Positions 14,461 to 23,140 of a DNA stretch of 30,958 nt are shown in pieces. This DNA comes from Treponema sp. (GTDB lineage Bacteria > Spirochaetota > Spirochaetia > Treponematales > Breznakiellaceae). A model generated the notes under the pieces. It did not search any database. It was given only the letters and a program-made list of their open reading frames with translations, and was not told the origin of the DNA. The translations under genes were made by a program, and so were the position numbers. The stretch covers positions 1 through 30,958 of the forward strand of contig JAITAI010000211.1 in the NCBI GenBank assembly GCA_031284195.1, written 5' to 3'. How positions within the stretch are numbered: position 1 is the first letter of the stretch; every line of letters starts with the position of its first letter.

Positions 14461-16767
14461 ATGACTGTAGAAACCGACAAACCCCTTTCTCTTCCGAAGC
14501 AAAAACATAAGCAATCGCTGGTATCCAAGGACAACACTGCGGATAGCATGGAAAGCGATACAAACCATACAATCTTAGAGGATAAACCGGTCAAAAAACG
14601 TAAGAAAAAAGAGCAAAGGGAAAAAAAGAACAAGAAGAAAAAAATTCTCGTGATTGTGGAGTCTCCGGCCAAAGCAAAGACCATTGAAAAGTATTTGGGC
14701 GCCTCCTATACGGTGAAAGCCTCTATGGGACACCTCATCGACCTCCCCAAGTCCCGATTAGCCATTGATGTGGCTCATGATTTTGAGCCTGAATACATCA
14801 CGGTCCGGGGAAGGGCAAAAATTCTCAAGGAACTTCAGGGGGATGCCAAGAAGTCAGACATAGTGCTCCTGGCCAGTGATAATGACCGTGAAGGGGAGGC
14901 CATTGCATGGCATCTGCGTAACGCTATCACTGCAAAGGCCGATAAGGTTCTTATTCAGCGGATAGCTTTTAATGAGATTACCCCAGTGGCGATTAAGGAT
15001 GCGGTGGCCCATCCCGGCTCGATTGACGAGGCCAAGGTAAATGCCCAGAAAGCCCGGCGCGTACTGGACCGACTGGTGGGGTATAACCTTTCCCCTCTGC
15101 TCTGGAAGAAGGTGAAAAACGGACTCTCTGCAGGACGGGTCCAGTCAGTGGCGTTACGGCTCATTTGTGAACGGGAAAAGGAGCTTGAGTCTTTTATCCC
15201 CGAAGAATACTGGACCTTGGAAGCGGATTTTATGGTCGGAAAGTCAAAATTTACCGCGCAACTGGTGATGTGGCACGGGAATAAACCCGAATTAAAAATC
15301 GAAGCCGCAGTCATGGAGATCATCGATCAGATCGTCGGACTAGAATGCAAGGTTTCGGATATTCGGGAAATCGATAAAACCGTACGGCCCAAGCCTCCCT
15401 TTACGACTTCCCAGTTGCAGCAGGCCGCTGCGAACCGTTTGGGTTTTACCAGCAAAAAGACCATGCAAGTGGCCCAACAGCTCTATGAAGGGGTGAATAC
15501 CGGCGCTTCCCGGGTGGGGCTTATCACCTATATGCGTACCGATTCGGTGCGCATATCCCAGATCGCCTTAGAAGAGGTCCGCGGGTGGATCCAAGAGCAG
15601 TACCCCCAGGAGCTTCCAGAAAAGGCAGTGGAATACACCTTGGGAAAAAAGGCCCAGGATGCCCATGAAGCCATCAGGCCCACTTATGTGCGATATACTG
15701 CGGATGAGGTAAAGGATCATCTCTCCCGGGATCAACTCCGGCTCTATACCCTTATTTGGGAACGTTTCGTGTCAAGCCAGATGAAGGCAGCTAAAACCAG
15801 GACTGTCAGTACCGACATTCAGGTAGGAGCAGGGATATTTAGGATCTCCGGAACTAAAATCATAGAGAAAGGATTTTATACGGTGATGAAGCTCCTTCCT
15901 TCAAGGGAAGAGCGGGGGTATGGGTATCCTCTTCTCAAAATTGGAGATCCGGTGATCATGGATGCTTTCTATCCTGAACAGCACTTTACTCAGGGACCGA
16001 CCCGGTATACCGACGCTTCGATAGTGAAAACCCTGGAAGAAAAGGGGATCGGACGGCCCTCCACCTATGCGCCTACCATCTCGGTATTGTTGGATCGGTA
16101 CTATGTAACCCGGTCCAATAAGCAACTGGTCCCTACGATCTTGGGGAAGCTCATCTGCGATATGCTGGTGGAATATTTTCCGGAGGTGGTGAATACTGCT
16201 TTCACCGCCTTTATGGAAAACAAACTGGATGCAGTGGAAGAACAGCAGCTCCGCTGGGCTGACATGATTCGGGAATTCTATGATCCTTTCAAGGATAGAG
16301 TTGAAGAGGTGGGGAAAACCCTGGAATCCTTCAAGGGCACCTTGGACGAAGTAACCGATCAGGTTTGTGATGCCTGCGGGAGGCCTCTGGTGAAAAAGCT
16401 GGGCCGTTTCGGGTTCTTTCTTGCCTGTACGGGGTTTCCAGAATGCCGGCATACCAAATCCGTACCCTTGGCAAAGTGTCCCCGTTGCGGTGGTGATATC
16501 GTGGCCCGTAAGACCAAGAAGCGAGGTAAGGAATTCTATGGATGTACCAACTATCCTGCATGTGACTTTATCAGCCACTTTAAGCCGATCAACCAGAACT
16601 GTCCCAAATGTGGACAATTCATGGTAGAAAAATACGACAAGAAAAACGGCTCCCATAAGGCCTGTATTAATCCGGCCTGTGATTATCTCCATTCAAGCGA
16701 CGATCTCCCGGATGAACTGGTTCGTGAAGATGCCACAGCAATAGAGGGGCAGGATCATGCCGAATAA
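14461..16767 (+). CDS. topA: DNA topoisomerase I (type IA), lysine-rich N-terminal extension
   Basis: TopA relaxes negative supercoils by a single-strand break with a 5'-phosphotyrosine. The Toprim domain is seen as VIVESPAKAKTIEKYLG and ASDNDREGEAIAWHL. The catalytic region is LITYMRTDSVRIS, with nucleophile Tyr at about residue 357. Three C-terminal zinc ribbons carry CxxC pairs (CDACGRPL; CPRCGGDI; CPKCGQFM) closing with C-x(4-5)-C. Residues 1-61 precede the usual start: an acidic/polar stretch then a run of about 20 residues that is mostly Lys (from KPVKKRKKK). I choose ATG 14461, with GGTGAG upstream, over the in-frame TTG at 14434 inside dprA. Length is about 768 residues. It overlaps xerD by 11 bases. 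Confidence 0.96.
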   Translation: MTVETDKPLSLPKQKHKQSLVSKDNTADSMESDTNHTILEDKPVKKRKKKEQREKKNKKKKILVIVESPAKAKTIEKYLGASYTVKASMGHLIDLPKSRLAIDVAHDFEPEYITVRGRAKILKELQGDAKKSDIVLLASDNDREGEAIAWHLRNAITAKADKVLIQRIAFNEITPVAIKDAVAHPGSIDEAKVNAQKARRVLDRLVGYNLSPLLWKKVKNGLSAGRVQSVALRLICEREKELESFIPEEYWTLEADFMVGKSKFTAQLVMWHGNKPELKIEAAVMEIIDQIVGLECKVSDIREIDKTVRPKPPFTTSQLQQAAANRLGFTSKKTMQVAQQLYEGVNTGASRVGLITYMRTDSVRISQIALEEVRGWIQEQYPQELPEKAVEYTLGKKAQDAHEAIRPTYVRYTADEVKDHLSRDQLRLYTLIWERFVSSQMKAAKTRTVSTDIQVGAGIFRISGTKIIEKGFYTVMKLLPSREERGYGYPLLKIGDPVIMDAFYPEQHFTQGPTRYTDASIVKTLEEKGIGRPSTYAPTISVLLDRYYVTRSNKQLVPTILGKLICDMLVEYFPEVVNTAFTAFMENKLDAVEEQQLRWADMIREFYDPFKDRVEEVGKTLESFKGTLDEVTDQVCDACGRPLVKKLGRFGFFLACTGFPECRHTKSVPLAKCPRCGGDIVARKTKKRGKEFYGCTNYPACDFISHFKPINQNCPKCGQFMVEKYDKKNGSHKACINPACDYLHSSDDLPDELVREDATAIEGQDHAE

Positions 16768-17743
16768 GCGGGAGAGACCGCTGCTCCCTCTGGTAATGGA
16801 GCGTTATCTGGCTTACCTTGCTTCGGTACGGGGTATGGCGGTGCGGACCCTAGAGGCATACCGGTTGGATATAGCCCATTTTGCTGGGTATTGCAAAAAA
16901 CAAGGAATCGCTGCCGAAGCTGCGACGCTCCAGGAGGTACAGCGTTTCATGGTGGATATAAGCGCTGAAGATAAGGCTGCGGTGACGGTGAATCGAGCCC
17001 TTGCTTCGCTCCGGGGTTTTTACCGGTGGCTGGTTCGGTTTGGGTATCGGAAAGATAATCCTACTGGTTCGGTACTGTCTTTGAAAACCCCGAAGACCTT
17101 ACCGGTCTTTCTCTGGGTAGAGGAGATGGCTGCTTTTGCAGCCCTTCCTGATCATGCTCATATCCTGTGGCCCTTACGGGATAGAGCGCTGCTTTTAACC
17201 ATGTATTCCGGGGGCTTGCGGATCTCAGAATTGGTGTCCCTTTCAATGGGGCGTTTAGAGGGGGACTTGAGTGGCGCTCGGGTCATTGGCAAAGGGGATA
17301 AAGAACGGCATGTGTTTTTTTCCGGTGAAGCGGTGAAAGCCCTGGAAACATACCTGCCTACACGGCAGGAAAGGCTGAGGCAGGAAAAATCAAGGGACCG
17401 GCTCTTCATCAACCAAAAAGGGGAAGGCCTATCGGTGAGCGGGGTGCGGTGGATCATAAGCCAGTATGCTCAGCGGTCAGGATTACAGAAGCACCTGCAT
17501 CCCCATGCCTTGCGGCATAGCTTTGCAGCTCATCTGGTAAATGCCGGTTGTGATGTCCGGGTGGTGCAAGCCCTCTTAGGCCATGAGAGTATCGCCACTA
17601 CCCAGCGGTATACCCATGTGAACATGGAGCGCTTAAAAGCAGTCTATACTAAGGCGCATCCCCATGGTATTAAGAAATCAGGGGAAACGAGCAATACCCA
17701 AGAACCCCTGTTGGCGGTACTACAGGAATACAAGATAATATGA
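16757..17743 (+). CDS. xerD: tyrosine recombinase, XerD type
   Basis: This is the second Xer-family recombinase in the run (328 residues). Core-binding domain: residues 1-100, with a typical MERYLAYLASVRGMAVRTLEAY opening. Catalytic residues are complete: Arg in SGGLRISELVSL (R155), Lys in IGKGDKERHV, His-x-x-Arg in HPHALRHSFAAHLV, His in LLGHESIATTQRY and Tyr at about 285 (RYTHVN). A C-terminal tail of about 35 residues after the active site (HPHGIKKSGETSNTQ...) is longer than usual. ATG has GGGGCAGGA five bases upstream and overlaps topA. With xerC it would form the heterotetramer acting on dif. No dif-like site was recognised in this window. Confidence 0.9.
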   Translation: MPNKRERPLLPLVMERYLAYLASVRGMAVRTLEAYRLDIAHFAGYCKKQGIAAEAATLQEVQRFMVDISAEDKAAVTVNRALASLRGFYRWLVRFGYRKDNPTGSVLSLKTPKTLPVFLWVEEMAAFAALPDHAHILWPLRDRALLLTMYSGGLRISELVSLSMGRLEGDLSGARVIGKGDKERHVFFSGEAVKALETYLPTRQERLRQEKSRDRLFINQKGEGLSVSGVRWIISQYAQRSGLQKHLHPHALRHSFAAHLVNAGCDVRVVQALLGHESIATTQRYTHVNMERLKAVYTKAHPHGIKKSGETSNTQEPLLAVLQEYKII

Positions 17744-17758
17744 AGGAAAAGAACGATA

Positions 17759-18304
17759 ATGAAAGACCCTAACAAGATTCGAAGCACCACCGTACTGGTG
17801 GTACGCAAGGATGGCAAGGTGGCTATGGCTGGAGATGGACAGATAACCATGGGTGAGACGGTGATGAAAAACAATGCCCGCAAGGTGCGACGGCTCATGG
17901 ATGGCAAGGTGCTCTGTGGATTTGCAGGGGCCACGGCAGATGCCTTCACCCTTTTTGACCGTTTTGAGACTAAACTCAAGGAGTATTCCGGAGACCTTGC
18001 CCGGGCAGCAGTAGAACTGGCCAAAGACTGGCGTACCGATAGGTCCCTCAGGCGACTTGAAGCCTTGCTTTTAGTGGCGGATATTTACAAGACCTTGCTT
18101 ATATCAGGTACCGGGGATGTGATTGAGCCTGCGGAAGATGCTCTCGCCATAGGGTCTGGAGGCAACTACGCCTATGCCGCGGCTTTGGCATACTTAGAAG
18201 GTAGTTCCTTTTCCGCTGCAGAGATTGCTGAAAAGAGTCTTGCCATTGCAGGAACTATTTGTATCTATACTAATGGACATATTACCCTAGAGGAGTTAGC
18301 GTAA
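17759..18304 (+). CDS. hslV: HslV (ClpQ) peptidase subunit
   Basis: HslV forms the proteasome-like peptidase chamber of the HslVU protease. Family marks are TTVLVVRKDGKVAMAGDGQITMG, VMKNNARKVRRL, GFAGATADAFTLFDRFETKL, LAKDWRTDRSLRRLEALLLVAD, AIGSGGNYAYAAA and ICIYTNGHITLEEL. The catalytic N-terminal Thr lies at residue 10. The sequence begins with a short propeptide (MKDPNKIRS) that must be removed, unlike E. coli, where only Met is cut. Length (181) is normal. A GAAGGA sits about 11 bases before the ATG. It is followed after 13 bases by hslU, its partner. Confidence 0.96.
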   Translation: MKDPNKIRSTTVLVVRKDGKVAMAGDGQITMGETVMKNNARKVRRLMDGKVLCGFAGATADAFTLFDRFETKLKEYSGDLARAAVELAKDWRTDRSLRRLEALLLVADIYKTLLISGTGDVIEPAEDALAIGSGGNYAYAAALAYLEGSSFSAAEIAEKSLAIAGTICIYTNGHITLEELA

Positions 18305-18317
18305 TGAGGAGAAATAT

Positions 18318-19931
18318 ATGAGTAGTCAACATACCGACAAGAAAAATGAGCTGTTTGTCAAGAAAAGTAATGAAAAAAACCTGGATCGGCTTACCCCTCG
18401 AGAGATTGTTGCTGAATTGGATAAGTACATCGTAGGGCAGAAAAAGGCCAAGCGGGCAGTGGCCGTGGCATTACGGAACCGGATCCGCAGGCTCAAGCTG
18501 GAAAGCGATATACGGGAAGATATTGCCCCTAAGAACATACTTATGATTGGTCCCACAGGGGTAGGTAAGACCGAGATTGCCCGGCGGCTTGCTAAATTAG
18601 CAGGTTCTCCTTTTATTAAAGTGGAAGCCACCAAGTACACTGAGGTGGGTTATGTGGGCCGGGACGTAGAATCCATGATCCGGGATCTCATGGCCGCGGG
18701 GATCCAGATGGTGAAACAGGAGATGCAAGAGTCAGTTACGGTGGAAGCGGAAAAACGGGCTGAAGAGGCGTTGTTAGACCTTCTCTTACCAGGAACCGGT
18801 AAAAAGCGAAAAGAGCCTAAGTCCCAGCCGCGGCCCGTGGTCAGACCTATGGGAACTTTTTCTATTCCTGATACGAATGGCGGAACAGGGCCTTCCCTCA
18901 TGGGAGCGGCCATCCAGGTGGGGATACCTTCGATTTTTCGGAATACCCAGGACGACACCGAAACTGCACAGGAAGAGGCTGAAGATCAAGAGGCGAAAGA
19001 TCCTCCTGCGGACGATCAAGCCCAAGAGGGAACCGCTGCGGGAAAAGATGCTTCCACTCGAGAAAAATTCAGGGCTATGCTTCGGGAAGGTAAACTGGAG
19101 GATAAAATCGTGGAAATTACCGTAACCCAGAACCCCCAGTTTCCGACTTTTGAGATGATGGGCGGAGGTTTAGAAGATCTGGAGTCCAGTCTTTCAGGGA
19201 TCGCAGGCTTTTTCGGAGGCAGTAAAAAGAAGAAACTCCTCACCGTAAGCCGGGCCCGCGAGATCCTCAAAGCAGAGGAATCGGAAAAACTCATTGATCG
19301 GGACCAGGTGAGTGATGAAGCCCGTCAGCGGGTAGAAGAGACCGGGATCGTCTTTATTGACGAGATTGACAAGATCGCGGTCAAAGGTGAACGGGGAGGA
19401 GGCGGTCCTGATGTATCCCGGGAAGGGGTACAGCGGGATATCCTGCCTATTGTGGAAGGGGCCACGGTGAATACCAAGTGGGGACCGGTTAATACGGATC
19501 ACATCCTTTTTGTGGCTGCAGGGGCTTTCAATGTCAGTAAGCCTTCGGATTTAATTCCTGAGCTCCAAGGCCGCTTCCCCTTGCGGGTTGAGTTGGATTC
19601 CTTGGGGAAGGAGGATTTCCTTCGGATCTTGACTGAACCTAAGAATGCCCTGACCAAACAGTACACGGATCTCTTAGCGACCGAACAGGTGGATATTAAT
19701 TTTACTCCTGATGCGATAGAGCGCCTTGCAGTCCTGGCCGCAGAGGTCAATTCCCGGCTGGAAAACATCGGCGCTCGGCGGCTCCATACGATCATGGAAG
19801 CCCTTTTAGAGGAGCTTTCCTTTGAGGCCCCGGATATTGCCCCGACGAAGGTATCCATTACCGAGACCTATGTCAACGAAAAGCTCACTGATTTGGTAAT
19901 GGATCATGATTTAGGCCGGTATATCTTGTAA
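18318..19931 (+). CDS. hslU: HslU (ClpY) unfoldase, enlarged I domain
   Basis: HslU is the AAA+ ring that unfolds substrates into HslV. Seen are LTPREIVAELDKYIVGQKKAK, Walker A GPTGVGKT, KVEATKYTEVGYVGRDVESM (pore region), Walker B TGIVFIDEIDKIA, the sensor/arginine region ELQGRFPLRVEL and the C-terminal tail DLGRYIL, which activates HslV in the family. Length is 537 against about 440-460 in most bacteria. The excess lies in the I domain, about residues 158-246, where E. coli has roughly 20 residues: a basic/proline segment (KKRKEPKSQPRPVV), a Gly/Ser stretch, then an acidic tract (AQEEAEDQEAKDPPADD). The I domain governs substrate entry. ATG has GAGGAG nearby. Confidence 0.96.
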   Translation: MSSQHTDKKNELFVKKSNEKNLDRLTPREIVAELDKYIVGQKKAKRAVAVALRNRIRRLKLESDIREDIAPKNILMIGPTGVGKTEIARRLAKLAGSPFIKVEATKYTEVGYVGRDVESMIRDLMAAGIQMVKQEMQESVTVEAEKRAEEALLDLLLPGTGKKRKEPKSQPRPVVRPMGTFSIPDTNGGTGPSLMGAAIQVGIPSIFRNTQDDTETAQEEAEDQEAKDPPADDQAQEGTAAGKDASTREKFRAMLREGKLEDKIVEITVTQNPQFPTFEMMGGGLEDLESSLSGIAGFFGGSKKKKLLTVSRAREILKAEESEKLIDRDQVSDEARQRVEETGIVFIDEIDKIAVKGERGGGGPDVSREGVQRDILPIVEGATVNTKWGPVNTDHILFVAAGAFNVSKPSDLIPELQGRFPLRVELDSLGKEDFLRILTEPKNALTKQYTDLLATEQVDINFTPDAIERLAVLAAEVNSRLENIGARRLHTIMEALLEELSFEAPDIAPTKVSITETYVNEKLTDLVMDHDLGRYIL

Positions 19932-19949
19932 CGCCTCTAAGTCCGTGTC

Positions 19950-20069
19950 ATGATAAAGATCATAGAGTCCGATAGACCTCAGGAAACCCTGGAGTGGAGT
20001 AAAGAAGGAACCTTACATGATACTGCTAACTTTTATATAAAACGTGCCGATGATATACTGGGAGGTTAG
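19950..20069 (+). CDS. possible small protein of 39 residues upstream of flgB
   Basis: This ATG-initiated ORF fills most of the hslU-flgB gap. It reads MIKIIESDRPQETLEW, then SKEGTLHDTANFYIKRADDI, then LGG, and its stop overlaps the flgB ribosome binding site (GGGAGGTTAG). It is charged and could be helical, with no membrane segment. There is no strong Shine-Dalgarno before its ATG, but tight packing against flgB is typical of real coupled genes. It has no family that I recognise and may be a chance ORF or a leader. Confidence 0.35.
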   Translation: MIKIIESDRPQETLEWSKEGTLHDTANFYIKRADDILGG

Positions 20070-20071
20070 GA

Positions 20072-20491
20072 ATGGGTATGGAAAATAATTTTTCTCGAAC
20101 CATAGACCTAGTCCATCGTGCTATGGATGCGAGTCTTATACGCCGGGATGTGATTGCCAATAATCTAGCTAACGCGACGGTTCCAGGGTTCAAACGGTCG
20201 GATCTAAGTTTTGAAAGTGAACTGAAACGGGCTCTAGACACCGAAAAGCAGCGGCCTGATTTGGAGTTAACCCAAACCGATGCTCGGCATATAAGCAATT
20301 GGCAGAAACGGGATTATCAGGAAGTGCAGCCGCGACGGGTTCTTGATTACGTAAGCGCCTCTAAAAACAATGGAAATAACGTGGATCCGGAACAGGAGAT
20401 CATGCGAGCCGTAGAAAATCAGCTTTTATATACCCTCTTGGCTCAAGGGGGATCTTTTGAGTTCAGCCAAATTAATATGGTATTAAAGTAA
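20072..20491 (+). CDS. flgB: flagellar proximal rod protein FlgB
   Basis: FlgB is a component of the proximal rod of the periplasmic flagellum, exported by the flagellar type III system. The N-terminal flagellar rod motif is clear (RRDVIANNLANATVPGFKRSD), as is the family motif NNGNNVDPEQEI followed by the C-terminal helix (ENQLLYTLLAQGGSFEF). Length 139 is normal. ATG 20072 follows GGGAGG by about six bases; ATG 20078 is an alternative. It opens the flagellar block. A GCCGATGA followed by TATACT (20046-20059) lies just upstream but lacks a good -35. Confidence 0.96.
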   Translation: MGMENNFSRTIDLVHRAMDASLIRRDVIANNLANATVPGFKRSDLSFESELKRALDTEKQRPDLELTQTDARHISNWQKRDYQEVQPRRVLDYVSASKNNGNNVDPEQEIMRAVENQLLYTLLAQGGSFEFSQINMVLK

Positions 20492-20501
20492 GGTATGGCG
20501 T

Positions 20502-20963
20502 ATGGGAATCTTTAATTCGATAAATATAGCCTCTACCGGTATGAGTGCCCAGCGGCTTATTGCTGATGTAATTGCCGATAATATTGCCAATGCTTCCACT
20601 ACCCGTACTACTGAAGGGGGGCCTTATCGGCGAAGCCGGGTCATCATGCGGCCTAAAACCGAGGGCCCCTACTGGCGTTCTCCCTTTCTCCCGGATATGA
20701 TGGATAACGGTCCAGGGCAGGGGGTGCGGGTAGTAGAGATACAAAAAGATTTTACTACCAAAAACAGGTTGGTGTATGATCCCACTCATCCTGATGCCAT
20801 TACATCAGGTCCTCAGGAAGGATATGTGGAGATGCCGAACGTAGATATTGTTACTGAAATGGTGGATATGATTGCCGCATCTCGTGCCTATGAGGCGAAT
20901 GCGTCCATAATTGACGGTTCCAAGACCATGTTTCAGCGGGCTTTGGACATAGGTGGGAGGTAA
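20502..20963 (+). CDS. flgC: flagellar proximal rod protein FlgC
   Basis: FlgC forms the proximal rod together with FlgB, FlgF and FliE. It shows the rod-family N-terminus (IASTGMSAQRLIADVIADNI then ANASTTRTTEGGPYRRSRV) and the conserved C-terminal region (YVEMPNVDIVTEMVDMIAAS then RAYEANASIIDGSKTM). Length 153 is normal. ATG is eight bases after AAGG, and ten bases separate it from flgB. It would be exported without a cleaved signal peptide. Confidence 0.97.
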   Translation: MGIFNSINIASTGMSAQRLIADVIADNIANASTTRTTEGGPYRRSRVIMRPKTEGPYWRSPFLPDMMDNGPGQGVRVVEIQKDFTTKNRLVYDPTHPDAITSGPQEGYVEMPNVDIVTEMVDMIAASRAYEANASIIDGSKTMFQRALDIGGR

Positions 20964-20966
20964 TGG

Positions 20967-21338
20967 ATGAGCATCGGAGTACCTCGCTTGATAGGAATTG
21001 ATAAGATCCCCCTACAGGTAACCCATCCGAAGCATCTAGTTCCTGCATCGGGTACTGCTCGCGGGGAGGCATTAGCATCCTTGGGGGATAAAATCGGCGT
21101 GGAATCGGCCCTTGGTTCAGGCAGTTTTGAGGATGCGATGCTCCGGGCTTTAGATGGGGTTTCAGGGGATCAGCAACGGGCAAGTGATCTGATACAAACT
21201 GCTATTACGGAACCTGGTTCAGTGGATGTGCACGATATCACCATTGCCCAGGCAAAGGCTTCCATGTCTTTAAATATTTCTAGAACCGTGTTGAACCGTT
21301 TGATCCAGGGTTGGAAAGATCTTATCAATACGAGATGA
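20967..21338 (+). CDS. fliE: flagellar MS-ring/rod adapter FliE
   Basis: FliE joins the MS ring to the proximal rod and is the first protein exported. The family signature is the C-terminal half: SFEDAMLRALDGVSGDQQRA, then DLIQTAITEPGSVDVHDITI, then AQAKASMSLNISRTVLNRLI. The N-terminal ~40 residues are variable, as usual. Length is 123. ATG lies three bases after flgC with GGTGGGAGG overlapping the flgC end, so translation is probably coupled. A 91-base gap to fliF follows. Confidence 0.93.
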   Translation: MSIGVPRLIGIDKIPLQVTHPKHLVPASGTARGEALASLGDKIGVESALGSGSFEDAMLRALDGVSGDQQRASDLIQTAITEPGSVDVHDITIAQAKASMSLNISRTVLNRLIQGWKDLINTR

Positions 21339-21429
21339 GGTTATGCATACTTATATGCCTTTGCAAGGGCAGCGGTTTCATGAGGTAAGGTAAAAAACAA
21401 AACAGAGATAAAAATATGCCGGGGGGGAT

Positions 21430-23136
21430 ATGGGCGAGTGGATCAAGAAGATTGTAGGACAGATACAGAAACTATGGAGTAAGTGGTCATTATTACAGAA
21501 ACTCATACTTTTAGGGATTTGTGTAGCAGCTATTGCTGGGATCATTGCGCTCTTTTCCGTATCTGCTGCGCCTACTATGGTCCCGGTTATTGACGCCCCT
21601 GTGTTAGATGAAGGCGCCCGGAATCGAATCATCACGAGAATAAACGAGGAAGGGGTTAAAACATCGGTATCTTCTACGGGGATTATCATGGTTCCTGATG
21701 AACCCACCGCTCGGCGTATGCGGGCTATTTTGGTTCGGGAAGACCTGATCCCTTCGGGGACCAGTCCTTGGGAGTTGTTTGACCGGGAACGATGGACCAT
21801 CACCGATTTTGAGCGTAACGTGAACCTCCAACGGGCCATTACTCAAATGGTTACTGAGCATATACGGGCCTTAGATGATGTGGATAATGCCAATGTTACC
21901 TTGGTGATGCCTGAACGGACCTTGTTTGCCTCAGAGCAGAACCCGGTAACGGCGAGTGTTATCATTACTCCTCGATTGGGGAGTGATATTACCCAAAACC
22001 GTAGAAAGATCGAAGGGATTCAAAAGCTTCTCAAATTTGCGGTAGCAGGTCTCCAGGATGATACCATCGTTATTACCGATCAAAATGGGATCGTGCTCAA
22101 TGACTTTACCGGCCAGGCTGAATTGGATCGCTTGAGTCTTATTGAGCGGGGAAACAAGATGATTCGAACCTTAGAAGCTCAGTACCGGGCAGTTATCCTT
22201 AAATCCCTTCAGGACACCTTTACCTCGGATCGGGTTCGAGACCTTAATATTAAGATCGAGATGGATCTGTCTAAAAAGGCTATCAGTACCGAAGAATTCT
22301 TTCCGGCTACCATAAGACCTCGGACTCCTGGGTCTTCCTATGATGATTCGGAGATCGTCCCTTCGGTTACTCGGTCTAAAACCACTTCCAGTACCACCTG
22401 GAAGGGTACGGGGTTCACTCCAGAGGGCCCCCCAGGGGTTGAAGGTCAGACTGCTCCGGCTTTTCGGGATATGTCAAACCTCTATGGGGAGGTTACCCAA
22501 GAAACCTTGGTTGATAATGAAGAAATCAATAAGCGTTCTATTCAGGAAGAACGGAGCCCGAAAATAGATCGGGTTACGGTTTCAGTTAATATTGATGGAA
22601 CCTGGCAAATGAACTATGACGAAAATCGAAATCCCGTGGTGCTTCCTGACGGTTCCGTTGAACGGGAATATACCCCCATATCCACTGAGGATCTCCGGGC
22701 AACTCAGATGTGGATTCAGAATGCCATAGGGTATAATGCGGCTCGGGGAGACTCAGTAACCGTACAAAATATCGGTTTTGATCGAACCAAGCAATTTGCC
22801 GAAGAAGATACCGCTTTTTTTAAGCGAAAACAGTTACAATCCATCATCTTGATAGTCCTGGGAGGACTTATCGTACTGCTCATTGGATTTATCGTGTTCC
22901 GGATAATAGCCCGCAGACTCGAGCGAAAACGGGTTTTGGAAGAGGCTGAGCGTACTAAACGGGAACAAGAAATGCGGGATAGTGCGCTGATGCAAGCCGA
23001 GCAGGAAGGGGCAGAACTCCCTATGTCTAATGAAGACCGAGTCCGTATGGAATTACATGAAAGTGTTGCCGATGTAGCTAAGAACCACCCTGAAGATGTG
23101 GCACAGCTTTTAAGAACCTGGCTTTTGGAGGAATAA
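21430..23136 (+). CDS. fliF: flagellar MS-ring protein FliF
   Basis: FliF builds the MS ring in the inner membrane, the base for rotor and export gate. It has an N-terminal membrane helix (about residues 22-44), ring-building motifs (APVLDEGARNRIITRINEEG; TSPWELFDRERWTITDFERN), YscJ-like ANVTLVMPERTLFASEQNPV, a less conserved periplasmic segment (about 295-380), a second membrane helix (about 475-497) and a cytoplasmic tail binding FliG (VADVAKNHPEDVAQLLRTWL). Length 568 is normal. The ATG follows a GGGGGGG tract; other ATGs nearby are less favourable. Four bases separate it from fliG. Confidence 0.98.
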   Translation: MGEWIKKIVGQIQKLWSKWSLLQKLILLGICVAAIAGIIALFSVSAAPTMVPVIDAPVLDEGARNRIITRINEEGVKTSVSSTGIIMVPDEPTARRMRAILVREDLIPSGTSPWELFDRERWTITDFERNVNLQRAITQMVTEHIRALDDVDNANVTLVMPERTLFASEQNPVTASVIITPRLGSDITQNRRKIEGIQKLLKFAVAGLQDDTIVITDQNGIVLNDFTGQAELDRLSLIERGNKMIRTLEAQYRAVILKSLQDTFTSDRVRDLNIKIEMDLSKKAISTEEFFPATIRPRTPGSSYDDSEIVPSVTRSKTTSSTTWKGTGFTPEGPPGVEGQTAPAFRDMSNLYGEVTQETLVDNEEINKRSIQEERSPKIDRVTVSVNIDGTWQMNYDENRNPVVLPDGSVEREYTPISTEDLRATQMWIQNAIGYNAARGDSVTVQNIGFDRTKQFAEEDTAFFKRKQLQSIILIVLGGLIVLLIGFIVFRIIARRLERKRVLEEAERTKREQEMRDSALMQAEQEGAELPMSNEDRVRMELHESVADVAKNHPEDVAQLLRTWLLEE

Positions 23137-23140
23137 GGTA

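Noticed and set aside
20046..20059. GCCGATGA sigma-28-like -10 before flgB
   Set aside because: No TAAA-type -35 at the required distance, and it overlaps a possible small ORF; better explained by chance.
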